NCBI GenBank assembly: GCA_963719005.1
Contig: CAVRAR010000008.1
Span: 434,001-498,000, forward strand
DNA: 64,000 bases
Source of the DNA: G963675935 sp963719005
GTDB lineage: Bacteria; Planctomycetota; Planctomycetia; Pirellulales; Thermoguttaceae
Direction: 5' to 3'
A program made the translations under genes and the position numbers. The notes beneath the pieces are model-generated. The model was not told the origin of the DNA, did not search any database, and worked only from the letters and a program-made list of their open reading frames with translations. Shown piece after piece: positions 55,906 to 64,000 of this stretch (its first letter is position 1; each line of letters starts with the position of its first letter).

Positions 55906-56720
55906 ATGCAACTCGACTGCAATCGAATCGTGATCCGCGAACGCGGCTGGCTTGACGTGCTCGACTTGGCGCTGCGCGTGACTCGCGTGTACGCGTGGCC
56001 GCTGCTGCTGACGCTTGCGATCGGGGTGGCGCCGGCCATGCTGCTGAACGGCTGGTTGCTGGCCGGGATGGCCGAGCCCGCGTTGGACGAGGCGGCCCCG
56101 TTCGCGTATCTGTGGTGGATGTTGCTGCTGGTGCTCTTCGAGATGCCGCTGGCGACGGCCTTGGCCACGTTGTATCTCGGCGAGGCGGTGTTTCAGGAAC
56201 GGCCAAGAGTGCGAAGTCTCATCGGCGGTTTCTTTGCGCGCTGCCGCAGTTGTTCCTTTTTCAGGTGTTGCTGCGGGCGGTGTTGATTCCGCTGGTCGTC
56301 ACCTGGTTCGTGCCGTTTTCGGTGTGGCCGTATCTGAACGAGGTGATTTTATTGGAGTGCAACCCGTTGCGGCCGCACCGGCGGGGCCAGATGACGACGT
56401 TCCGCCGCAGCATGGCCCTGCACGGCGGCAGCATCGGCGACCTGTTCGCCCGCTGGTTGGGCTCCGTGGCCTTCGGCGGCTTGCTGTTTGCCTCCTTTTG
56501 GCTCACCATGCAAGGGCTGGCCGGAGTATTGGTGAGCGAGTGGAAGTGGGAGGGGTTGACCTACACGCTTTATTTTCCGCTGGCCCTCTGGCTGACCGTA
56601 GGCTACTTTACGGTGGCCCGGTTTTTGGGCTATCTTGATCTGCGGATTCGCAACGAAGGTTGGGAAGTCGAGTTGATGATGCGCGCCGAGGCGGCCAGGA
56701 TGTCGAGGCAACTGACATGA
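55906..56720 (+). CDS. Membrane protein of the MoxR cluster, one frameshift
   Basis: ATG 55906 starts MQLDCNRIVIRERGWLDVLD with two membrane segments (PLLLTLAIGVAPAMLLNGWL, LWWMLLLVLFEMPLATALAT). The frame changes near 56234 and continues LPQLFLFQVLLRAVLIPLVV, LGSVAFGGLLFASFWLTMQG and YTLYFPLALWLTVGYFTVAR, then FLGYLDLRIRNEGWEVELMM. It starts 3 bases after SpoIIM. Proteins of this type (four to five membrane segments with a C-terminal LDLRIRxEGWD) are common beside SpoIIM and DUF4129 genes. The single indel lies in the cytoplasmic loop. Confidence 0.7.
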
Positions 56721-57349
56721 GCGATCCCGTCACCAGCGGCCGCGACGCCCTCGACCATTGGTTCGGCTACCCGTGGTACGACGCGAAGACCGACGCCGTC
56801 CGCCGCGTCAACGTGCCGAAGCCGTGGAACTGGCACTGGCACTGGGGTGACGGATTTTCCATCGGCTCGGTGTTGCAGGTACTCGGGTGGATTGCGGTCG
56901 TGTTGTTGGTGGCCGCTTTGGTCTACTTCGTGGTCCGCGCCATCCAGCAGCGAGAACGCCGCAAGTCGGGCGGGGGTGAGGAGGAACCGGCCGGCGGCGC
57001 CGATCGGGTGGAATCGCTGCCGCTGCCCGTCAACGCCCGCCACCTCGATCTGCTGGCCGAGGCCAAGCGATGCCGCGAGCAGGGCGATTACGGCCGAGCG
57101 ATCATCTTTCTCTTCAGCCATCAGTTGTTGCAGCTCGACAAGCACGGGCGGGTTCACCTGGCTCGGGGCAAGACCAATCGCCAATACCTGCGGGAGATTC
57201 GCCCCTGGCCGGCGCTCGGAGGGCTGGTCGAGCAGACGACGCTGATGTTCGAGGACGTATTTTTCGGCCATCACCCGTTGGAACGTCCAGCGTTCGAGGC
57301 GTGCTGGTTGCGGTTGGACGAGTTCGAGAAACTGGTGGGGAGCGGTTAG
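56717..57349 (+). CDS. DUF4129-type membrane-anchored protein
   Basis: The 210-residue protein overlaps the previous stop (ATGA at 56717). It has SGRDALDHWFGYPWYDAKTD, one membrane segment (VLGWIAVVLLVAALVYFVVR), and a C-terminal helical domain (DLLAEAKRCREQGDYGRAII, FSHQLLQLDKHG, GKTNRQYLREIRPWP) with the DUF4129 motif. In transglutaminase-type proteins DUF4129 is the C-terminal part; here it stands alone. It is part of the RDD-to-DUF58 cluster. Confidence 0.8.
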   Translation: MSDPVTSGRDALDHWFGYPWYDAKTDAVRRVNVPKPWNWHWHWGDGFSIGSVLQVLGWIAVVLLVAALVYFVVRAIQQRERRKSGGGEEEPAGGADRVESLPLPVNARHLDLLAEAKRCREQGDYGRAIIFLFSHQLLQLDKHGRVHLARGKTNRQYLREIRPWPALGGLVEQTTLMFEDVFFGHHPLERPAFEACWLRLDEFEKLVGSG

Positions 57350-57386
57350 TTTGGCCGCGCCCGAAGGGAAGCGCTTAGCGAAAATC

Positions 57387-57530
57387 GTTTAGCCGCCGCG
57401 TCCACGCGGCGTGAGGGATAAGTGAAAACGGAAGAAAGCGGAATGAGCGAACGTGCATCAAACGCGCTGCTGCGGCGCGGCAGCAACGCATGCGCTCTCG
57501 CTGGGCGCCGCGTGGACGCGGCGGCTAAAC
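57387..57530. repeat. Family E-like inverted repeat, CCGCCGCGTCCACGCGGCG
   Basis: TTTAGCCGCCGCGTCCACGC and CCGCGTGGACGCGGCGGCTA form the arms. It starts before and ends inside the next gene, supplying its first codons. Confidence 0.85.
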
Positions 57531-58614
57531 GGGTTTTCGTTTCCGTTTCACTCCTCCTCCTGCTGTCCACCGGTTGTTCCCGCGTCGATACGATCTACGG
57601 CCAGCGGCAAGGGCTGGGGGCAAAGCACAGCGTCAACGGCACCGCTGTCTTGGGAGAAATGTTCGAGCACGCCGGGCATCGCGTCTTTTCCTGGAACGCC
57701 CTCTCGCCGCGATTGCAGCAAAAGGCCGACTGCATCGTCTGGTTCCCCAACGATTTCGAGCCGCCGAAGAAGGAGGTCCGCAAGTGGCTCAACGACTGGC
57801 TGACGGCGAAAGCCGGCCGCACGGTGATTTACGTCGGCCGCGACTTCGACGCCGCGCCGTGGTATTGGAGACGCGTTTTGCCCGACGCCCCGCAGGAGCA
57901 GCGCGAACTCGTGCAGGAGGAGCTGTCCAACGCCGAAAGCCATTTCTCCTTCGGACGTGAGACGCTGCCGAAGTCGGAGAACTGCCGATGGTTCAAGATC
58001 GACAGCTCCCCGCCGCTTCGGCAGGTGAAGAAGCTCGAAGGCGACGCCGCCTGGCTCGACGGCGTCGACGGCGCGAAGACCGACATCGAACTCCGCAGCC
58101 GGATCACGCCCTCCAGAAGGGCCGAAGTGCTGCTGCGCTCGGGCGGCGACGCGCTGGTCAGCCGTAGGGAGTACGACGACAGCCAATTGATCGTCGTCGC
58201 AAACGGTTCGTTCCTGTTGAACTTGCCGCTGGTGAATCACGAACATCGAAAGCTGGCGGGCAAGCTGATCGACGCCGTCGGGCCGTCCGGCCAGACCGTC
58301 GTGTTTCTGGAAAGCTACGCCGGCGGGCCGCCCATCCGCCCCGACGATCCCGCCGCCGAGGGCATCAACGGCTGGGAAGTCTTCAACCGCTGGCCGACCA
58401 ACTGGATCCTGCTGCATCTGGCCGCCGTCGGCATCATCTTCTGCTTTTCGCGCTGGCCGATTTTCGGCCGGGCAAAGACGTGCGAGACCGTGAGCGATTC
58501 CGACTTCGCCCGCCACGTCGACGCCCTGGCCGATCTGCTGAAACACTCCGCGATCGAGCCTATGCGATGGAGAGAATTCTCAATTATCGACAGAAGACGG
58601 AACGGGACAAATGA
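57422..58614 (+). CDS. DUF4350-type lipoprotein, one frameshift near the end
   Basis: The first 38 residues (AGRRVDAAAKR) come from an inverted repeat. Then follows VSVSLLLLLSTGCSRVDTIY, a lipobox (LSTGC) signal peptide, so the mature protein should be anchored by lipid at Cys52. The rest has the DUF4350 pattern: YGQRQGLGAKHSVNGTAVLG, HAGHRVFSWNALSPRLQQKA, IVWFPNDFEPPKKEVRKWLN, TVIYVGRDFDAAPWYWRRVL and INGWEVFNRWPTNWILLHLA with a second membrane segment. A missing base near 58535 shifts the C-terminus; RDRAYAMERILNYRQKTERD in the next frame is the likely real end. It is in the MoxR cluster before MoxR. Confidence 0.75.
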
Positions 58615-58618
58615 GAAA

Positions 58619-58775
58619 GGAATGACGAAATCCGAATGACGAATGACGAAGAGAATGACGAAGCTCGAATGACGAATGACGAAGAGACGCGATGGCGAAG
58701 GGATCATTCGTCATTTGGGTTTTGGATTTCGTCATTCCCTTCGTCATTCGTCCTTCGAGCTTCGTCATTCGCCAA
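58619..58775. repeat. Heptamer inverted repeat, GAATGAC family, copy 3
   Basis: GAATGACGAATGACGAAGAG and TTCGTCATTCGTCCTTCGAG units form the arms. It lies between the DUF4350 gene and moxR. Confidence 0.9.
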
Positions 58776-58799
58776 TAAACCTCCCCCAAGGATAAACGC

Positions 58800-59742
58800 A
58801 TGAACAAGGAACTCTTCGACCGGATCACCGCCGAGATTCGCAAGATTTACGTTGGCCAGGACGAATTGGTGCTGGGCACGCTGGTGGCGCTGTTTTCCAA
58901 CGGCCACGTGTTGATTGAAAGCGTGCCGGGGCTGGGCAAAACGCTCTTCGTCCGGGCGCTGGGGCACGTGCTGGGCTGCCGTTTCGGCCGCATCCAATTC
59001 ACCGCCGATCTGATGCCCTCCGACATCACCGGGGCCCCGATCTTCGACATGAAGACGCAGGAGTTTCGTTTTCGCCCCGGCCCGGTCTTCACGCAACTGC
59101 TGCTGGCCGACGAGATCAACCGCTCGCCGGCCAAAACGCACGCCGCGCTGTTGGAAGTAATGCAGGAGCATCGGGTGACGATCGACGGCACGACCTACAA
59201 GGTCGAGCGGCCCTTCCTGGTGATGGCCACGCAAAACCCGATCGAGTCGGAAGGGACGTACAACCTGCCCGAGGCCCAATTGGACCGCTTCATGCTCAAG
59301 CTGGTCATCAATTATCCGAACGCCGAGGAGGAGGCCAACGTGCTGGAGTTGCACAGCACGCAGGTCGAGTTGGACAACCGCCTCGGCGAGCTGCAAACGG
59401 TCACCAACCCCGAGGAGATCGTTGCGATCACGCAGCGGAACAGCCAGGTGACGATCGATCCGAAGTTGTTGGGCTACATCAATTCGCTGGTGCGAAGCAC
59501 GCGCGACTGGCCGCAGTTTCATCTGGGGGCGTCGCCGCGGGCGGGCATTGCGATGATGCAGGGCGCGCACGCTGGCGGCGTTTCGCGGCCGCGATTACGC
59601 CGTCCCCGACGACGTGGTCGAATTGGCCCTGCCCGTGCTCCGCCACCGCGTCATCCTTTCGGCCGAAGCCGAAGTGGAAGGCCATACCGTCGACGAGTTG
59701 TTGGGCGAGGTGATCCAATCGGTGGAGGTGCCGCGGCTGTGA
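58800..59742 (+). CDS. MoxR-type AAA+ ATPase, one frameshift
   Basis: The 310-residue protein starts MNKELFDRITAEIRKIYVGQ, then has Walker A ESVPGLGKTLFVRAL, FTADLMPSDITGA, Walker B QLLLADEINRSPAKTHAALL and the sensor region LVMATQNPIESEGTYNLPEA. Its C-terminus is displaced near 59565; the other frame continues RTLAAFRGRDYAVPDDVVEL and ends SVEVPRL at 59742. MoxR ATPases act as chaperones or in assembly of partners with VWA-type proteins, and the DUF58 gene overlaps it by four bases (GTGA). Confidence 0.88.
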
Positions 59743-61124
59743 CCCCCTTGGCCTTGGTGCTGTTAAAGCTCTTGGCGATTGCCTTGCCGCTGGTGGGGCT
59801 GGCTTGGGGGCTGCGCATCTATCCTCGGCCGCGGCTGGTCTATGCGGCCATCGCCCCGGCGCTGGCGGCGTGGACGATCTTGGCCATGGCGGAAATGATG
59901 TGGCTGGTGGCGGCCGTCGACGCCGCTTTGCTGCTGTTGGTTCTGGGCGATCTGTTGACCCTGCCGCGGCGAAAGTGGCTCTCGGTCGAACGCCACGCCG
60001 GACGGATCGCCTCGCTGCGGAAAAATCATGCGGTGTCGCTGCTGTTGCTGAACCACTCGCGGCGGCGGCTGACCGTGGAGGTGCGCGACGACGTGCCGTA
60101 CGAATTGGACCCGCGGCCCGCCGAGTTTTTCCTGCCCCTGTTGCCCAACAGCCGTTCGACGTTGCACTACGTGCTTCAACCCAGCCGCCGCGGGGCGTTC
60201 GCGATCCAACGGGTTCACGTCCGCGCGAGGAGCCGGCTGGGGTTCTGGCAGTATCTGATCGATTACCCGATCGAAACGGCGATCCACGTCTATCCCGACA
60301 TGCAGCAACTTTCGCAATACGCGCTGTTGGCCCGCACCAACCGTTTGAGCCTGCTGGGCGTGCGCCGGGCGCGAAAGATCGGCCAAGACCACGATTTCGA
60401 ACGGCTGCGCGATTACAACATCGACGACAACTACAAACACATCGACTGGCGGGCGACCGCGCGGCGGCGAAAACTCACCGTCAGGGACTATCAGGTCAGC
60501 CAGAGCCAGCGGATCATCTTTCTGATCGACTGCGGGCGGATGATGACCAATCGGGCGGCCGGGCTGAGCCTGCTGGATCACTCGATCAACGCCGCGCTCA
60601 TGCTCGGCTACGTGGCGCTGCGGCAGGGCGACAGCGTCGGCATGATTACCTTCTCCGACGAGATTCACGGCTTCGTGCCGCCCTGCGGCGGCATGAACCA
60701 GATGAACCGCCTGCTGCACGCCTCCTTCGACCGCTTCCCGCGGCTGACCGAATCGCGCTACGACGAGGCGTTCCGCTACCTCGGCTCGCACTGCCGCAAG
60801 CGCTCGCTGGTCGTGCTGGTCACCAACGTCATCGACCAGGTCAACACCGATCAGATCGAACGCTACCTGACGAACCTGGTCGGGCGGCACCTGCCGATGG
60901 GCGTGCTGCTGCGCGACCGGCGGATGTTCGACATCGCCGACACCGATGGCGGGGAAAACCAGTTTTGGCGCACGGCCGCCGCGGCCGACATTCTCGCCTG
61001 GCGACACCAGGCGCTCGTCGATCTGCGGCGGAAAGGCGTGCTGATGCTCGACGTCTTTCCCGAAGACATGACCGCGCCGTTGATCAACCGCTATCTGGAG
61101 ATCAAGGCCCGGCACTTGCTGTAA
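59739..61124 (+). CDS. DUF58 family protein
   Basis: GTG 59739 overlaps the moxR stop (GTGA). The 461-residue protein has two N-terminal membrane segments (LALVLLKLLAIALPLVGLAW, AEMMWLVAAVDAALLLLVLG) and an Ig-like part (LLNHSRRRLTVEVRDDVPYE). The DUF58 core has DHDFERLRDYNIDDNYKHID with RATARRRKLTVRDYQV and a VWA-like IIFLIDCGRMM. It is the partner of MoxR in many bacteria, where both act in cell-envelope assembly. The reading frame of moxR runs straight into this gene because of the moxR shift, but they are two genes. Confidence 0.88.
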   Translation: MTPLALVLLKLLAIALPLVGLAWGLRIYPRPRLVYAAIAPALAAWTILAMAEMMWLVAAVDAALLLLVLGDLLTLPRRKWLSVERHAGRIASLRKNHAVSLLLLNHSRRRLTVEVRDDVPYELDPRPAEFFLPLLPNSRSTLHYVLQPSRRGAFAIQRVHVRARSRLGFWQYLIDYPIETAIHVYPDMQQLSQYALLARTNRLSLLGVRRARKIGQDHDFERLRDYNIDDNYKHIDWRATARRRKLTVRDYQVSQSQRIIFLIDCGRMMTNRAAGLSLLDHSINAALMLGYVALRQGDSVGMITFSDEIHGFVPPCGGMNQMNRLLHASFDRFPRLTESRYDEAFRYLGSHCRKRSLVVLVTNVIDQVNTDQIERYLTNLVGRHLPMGVLLRDRRMFDIADTDGGENQFWRTAAAADILAWRHQALVDLRRKGVLMLDVFPEDMTAPLINRYLEIKARHLL

Positions 61125-61250
61125 ATGACGAAGCTCGAATGACGAAAGAACGACGAGTGACGAAGCACGAATGACGAAGTGACATTTCGTCATTTGGATT
61201 TCGTCATTTTTTCGACATTCGTCATTCGAGCTTCGTCATTCCGTCGTCAT
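61124..61250. repeat. Heptamer inverted repeat, GAATGAC family, copy 4
   Basis: AATGACGAAGCTCGAATGAC and ATTCGAGCTTCGTCATTCC form the arms. It lies between DUF58 and the convergent lipoprotein gene. Confidence 0.9.
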
Positions 61251-62173
61251 TCCCCCCTGGCCACCTTGTCCATCAGCGACTGAACGTATTGCAGGGCTTG
61301 GGCCTGCATGTCGGCCTGCGGCACCTTCGCGGCCGCCGCCTCGGCCCGATCGAGCACTTTGCGGGCCTTGCCGCGGAAGCCGGCCTTGGAGAGCAGCTTG
61401 GCAACGTCGGCCAAGGCGTACGCCCGCGAATCGGGCGACTTCACTTTGCCGGCCGATTCCAACGCCAGTTCAAAGGTCTTGATCGCGGCGTCGCGCTGGC
61501 CGCACTCGCTCTGGCTCGCGGCCACGTCGGCCTGGGCCAAACTGCCTTTACGAGCATCGGCGATCGAGCCGGCCAGTTTCAGCGCGATTCCGAGCACGCG
61601 ATCGCGATCCGCCGGTTTTTCGATCTTCTGGAACGCCTCGGCGATGGCGCAGAGCGATGCCGTCTTGTCGACGAAGTCTCCGATCTGGCCGGCGATCTCC
61701 TCGGCCGACTTGAGCGTGGCCGCCGCGGCGTCGGGATCCTGCGCCGCGCCTTGCCCCTGTGCCACCAAGGCCAGAGTGGTCGCCTTGCTCTCGGCCGACT
61801 CGATTTTTGCGGCGTCGTCGAGGGCCTCGTCGGCCGCACGCTTGGCGGCCGAGCGATCATCGAGCGTGGCGTTGGTCTTCGCCATCAGAACCAGCGCGCT
61901 TGCCTTGGCTGCCGGGTCGGCGATCGCATCGCAGTCCTTCCAGGCGAGCCGCAGCGTCTCTTCCGCCCCCGCCATGTCCTGCGCCTTGCCCTGTTGACAG
62001 CCGATGCGGATGAGCTGTTTCGCGCGAAGTTCGGGATCGGGTTCCCGTTTCGCCTGGGCGATCTGCTCGCGGAAGGAGAGTTCGCCCGAGCCTGAATTCG
62101 ACGTGCCGCCGCATCCGCCCGGCAGAAGTGCGAGCAGTCCGATTCCCAGCAAGATCACGCATCTTTGCGACAT
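61247..62173 (-). CDS. Alanine-rich, TPR-like lipoprotein
   Basis: From ATG 62173 the protein is 308 residues. It begins MSQRCVILLGIGLLALLPGG with a lipobox LPGGC, so it is probably an outer or inner membrane lipoprotein. The rest is a regular array of helical units of roughly 35-45 residues (AKASALVLMAKTNATLDDRS, ESKATTLALVAQGQGAAQDP, DARKGSLAQADVAASQSECG). They are Ala/Asp/Lys rich and look like degenerate TPRs. Binding to another protein is likely by analogy; nothing more can be said. Confidence 0.65.
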   Translation of the reverse strand: MSQRCVILLGIGLLALLPGGCGGTSNSGSGELSFREQIAQAKREPDPELRAKQLIRIGCQQGKAQDMAGAEETLRLAWKDCDAIADPAAKASALVLMAKTNATLDDRSAAKRAADEALDDAAKIESAESKATTLALVAQGQGAAQDPDAAAATLKSAEEIAGQIGDFVDKTASLCAIAEAFQKIEKPADRDRVLGIALKLAGSIADARKGSLAQADVAASQSECGQRDAAIKTFELALESAGKVKSPDSRAYALADVAKLLSKAGFRGKARKVLDRAEAAAAKVPQADMQAQALQYVQSLMDKVARGE

Positions 62174-62245
62174 GGTTGACGCCTCTTCTCGCATTGAACA
62201 GCCCATAGCGCAATTATACCTCGTTGCTTTGCTCGGCCCCAGCGC

Positions 62246-63161
62246 TCATTTTCTGGATAGCCAATCGACGTTCGACATCGCCGCCAGCGAAAGCTGCAAC
62301 GTTTGCGTGCCGTCGCGGGCGTGACCATGGGCCACTAGCGAGAGATAAAGCTGATTGGCCAACGCCAGGCCGGGCAGGCAAAGGCCCAATCGCCGCGCTT
62401 CGGCCAAGGCGATGCCCAGGTCTTTCACGAAATGCTCCACGAAGAAGCCGGGAGCGAAATCGTTGGCGATGATCCGCGTGCCAAGGTTTGTAAGCGACCA
62501 GCTTGCTGCCCCGCCGCCGGCGACCGACTTCATCACCGTTTCCAGATCGAGGCCGGCTTTGTAAGCGTAGAGCAAGCCCTCGCAAACGCCGATCATGTTG
62601 GTGGCGATGAGGATTTGGTTGGCCATTTTCGCGTGCTGGCCCGCGCCTGGCCCGCCTTGGCGGACGAAGGTCTTGCCCATCGCCGCCCAACAGGGCCGCA
62701 GCGACTCGACGGCCTCGGCGTTGCCGCCGATCATGATCGAGAGCCGGGCCTCGCGTGCGCCTATGTCGCCGCCGGAGACGGGGGCGTCCAACGAGCAAAC
62801 GCCGCAACTTCGCCGCCGTCTCGGCAATCTCGACGGCCAGCGACGGCTCGCTGGTGGTCATGTCTACGATGATCTTTCCCGGCGGGCAACCCTCCAGCAC
62901 GCCGCCGGGCCCAAGAATCACCTGCCGCACGTCGGCCGGATAGCCGACGATCGTAAATATCACGTCCGACGCTTCGGCGACGGCCTTGGGGCTTTCGGCC
63001 CATGCCGCGCCGGCGGCCAGCAGCGGCTCGGCCTTCGACCGCGTGCGGTTGAACACCGTGGCGGCGAAGCCGGCGCGGAGCAAATGCCCGCACATGCTCG
63101 TCCCCATCACACCCGCGCCGATCCAGCCGATGCGGGTCTTGCCGGGTTGCACTATCTCCAT
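62246..63161 (-). CDS. Beta-hydroxyacid dehydrogenase (3-hydroxyisobutyrate dehydrogenase-like), one frameshift
   Basis: From ATG 63161 the protein has the NAD(P)-binding Rossmann start RIGWIGAGVMGTSMCGHLLR, FNRTRSKAEPLLAAGAAWAE and IFTIVGYPADVRQVIL. An indel near 62800 moves the frame; it continues with the substrate-site LDAPVSGGDIGAREARLSIM, then the catalytic-Lys region QHAKMANQILIATNMIGVCE and GLLYAYKAGLDLETVMKSVA. This is the family of 3-hydroxyisobutyrate and tartronate-semialdehyde reductases. The last part (LGLCLPGLALANQLYLSLVA) ends normally. The substrate is not predictable. Confidence 0.88.
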
Positions 63162-63291
63162 CGTCGTCTCCGTGGAAGAAGAGGATCGTTCCGATCGGCC
63201 TATCTTGGCAAGCGGAGCCGACGGCGTCAAGAATGACGCGGACAGACCGTTGACGTCGATTTGGCGGGGCAAGACGGAGATCGGCGAGGGC

Positions 63292-63362
63292 GGTGGGGCA
63301 GACATTCTTGTCTGCCCAATGTGCCACATTCTCCCTGACAGACAGGAATGTCTGCCCCACCG
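63292..63362. repeat. Family C inverted repeat, copy 3
   Basis: GGTGGGGCAGACATTCTTGT and AGGAATGTCTGCCCCACCGG. Intergenic. Confidence 0.9.
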
Positions 63363-63376
63363 GTGAGAAATGAGAC

Positions 63377-63710
63377 TCAGGCGGCCTTGTCCGCGGTCTT
63401 CACGTCGGACAGGTTGCGGCTGAATTGCAGCGAGTCGAGCAATTCGGCGAGGCTGAGCGTGCGATTCTCGAACTCCAGCGGGATTTCGGTGCCGGGATCG
63501 CAAACCAGATCGACCGTGCCGTCTTCGCCGACCAGCGGGTCGAACTCGCGGAGCAGCCCGTCTTGAACCGCCTGCCGGACGAGGTGTCCCCGCGTCGCCG
63601 AAACGTCGTGGGCCCGACTGCCCAGGCTGTCGGCCGCGCGCTTTGCCAAAGCGGGCAGGTACTCGCTGGGAATCTCGATTACCTTGGGAACGTATACCTT
63701 GATCTGCATG
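63377..63710 (-). CDS. Small protein of unknown function
   Basis: From ATG 63710 the protein is 110 residues, MQIKVYVPKVIEIPSEYLPA. It has LGSRAHDVSATRGHLVRQAV, EFDPLVGEDGTVDLVCDPGT and LEFENRTLSLAELLDSLQFS. There is no signal peptide or membrane segment. The regular mixed beta/helix pattern looks like a real protein and not noise, but I do not recognise it. Confidence 0.5.
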
Positions 63711-64000
63711 TTGCCTGACTCCTGAAGACTAACGGTCGCCCGTATTAGGCACACGCCGTGTGCCGTTCTAAGTGCTCTGTTGAGGCTCGCTTGATACGCC
63801 GAGCGGCACGCGGCGTGTGCCGAATACCTGGCCCAACACCCTGCATTCCCCCAACTTGGGCTAAACCGGCTGGCGACGGTGCGCTGCGGCGCATGTTTCA
63901 CGTATCGGCAGACAGATCAGGGGGATTGCATGGTTTCTGCGGGATTCCTGGGGACTGTCCGAATTTTCGTGTCAGCGAAAATGGGACTGTCCCCCTTGGG
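63711..64000. other. 290-base gap to the window end
   Basis: It carries an AGGCACACGCCGTGTGCC-type palindrome (63749-63765) repeated inverted near 63806-63822, and a family A element (63949-63997) at the very end. No gene is seen. Confidence 0.6.
63949..63997. repeat. Family A inverted repeat, copy 7
   Basis: TGGGGACTGTCCGAATTTTC ... CGAAAATGGGACTGTCCCCC. Intergenic; the window ends within three bases. Confidence 0.85.

Noticed and set aside
58800..61124. A single MoxR-DUF58 fusion protein
   Set aside because: The fusion arises only from a frameshift near 59565. The other frame gives the normal MoxR end, and a GTGA overlap starts DUF58.

Overview
The window looks like a chromosomal segment of a planctomycete, probably close to Pirellulales, and probably from a draft or metagenome assembly. 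The evidence is gene content: a DUF1559-type prepilin-like protein, a BBP7-type beta-barrel porin, two PEP-CTERM proteins, a ThuA-like protein and a TIM-barrel isomerase behind twin-arginine-like leaders, a double-length UvrA, a VIT/VWA protein and a DUF4838 protein. Coding density is moderate, G+C is high, and long antisense shadow ORFs are common. No rRNA, tRNA or CRISPR array was found.

Layout. 1-3700: degraded VapBC, a hydroxypyruvate-isomerase-like enzyme and a frameshifted ABC exporter. 4000-6300: cysS and ispF. 6900-10000: DUF1559 protein, sugar-phosphate isomerase, and a three-gene membrane-stress group (holin-like, small membrane protein, DUF883-like). 10100-15000: VIT/VWA protein, tandem-ACT protein, BBP7 porin. 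15317-22745: a tandem UvrA of about 2,470 residues. 22800-25600: two frameshifted carbohydrate-type secreted proteins. 25669-28212: lipoate locus (lipoyl-like domain without its lysine, lipA, coupled membrane protein, lipB). 28355-30727: ThuA-like protein and an Lgt with a PDZ domain inserted. 30904-33651: possible dual-OB protein, rhomboid-like protein and two overlapping DUF488 genes. 33687-34704: scpB with a long acidic tail. 35250-43105: small hypothetical, cysteine desulfurase, PEP-CTERM repeat protein, purA, uppS, second PEP-CTERM protein. 43319-47096: murC-murB-ftsQ-like. 47218-50622: cupin, a conserved protein of unknown function, nitroreductase. 51110-53326: an IS1 remnant and an IS3-family element. 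53872-61124: RDD, SpoIIM, membrane protein, DUF4129, DUF4350, MoxR, DUF58 (a MoxR/DUF58 cluster). 61247-63710: lipoprotein, beta-hydroxyacid dehydrogenase, small hypothetical.

The most striking property is not a single gene. The window is seeded with many families of short inverted-repeat elements. Most are intergenic, but at least eleven copies lie in frame inside conserved proteins: UvrA (five), cysteine desulfurase (three), MurC (two) and CysS (one). Similar inserts are visible in PurA and the VWA protein, and the ends of several other proteins are built from repeats. Several families (GGGGAGA, GAATGAC, GGCAGTG, GGGGTCA, GGGAAAG, AATCAAC) share one architecture despite unrelated sequence: runs of tandem 7-mers, usually paired with a reverse-complement run across a short centre. 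This resembles the heptanucleotide repeats of cyanobacteria and the in-frame palindromic elements of Rickettsia.

A second property is a high density of single-base frameshifts (about 17 over roughly a dozen genes), some in genes that should be essential (uvrA, lgt, scpB). This points to assembly errors more than to decay, so the boundaries of broken genes are approximate.
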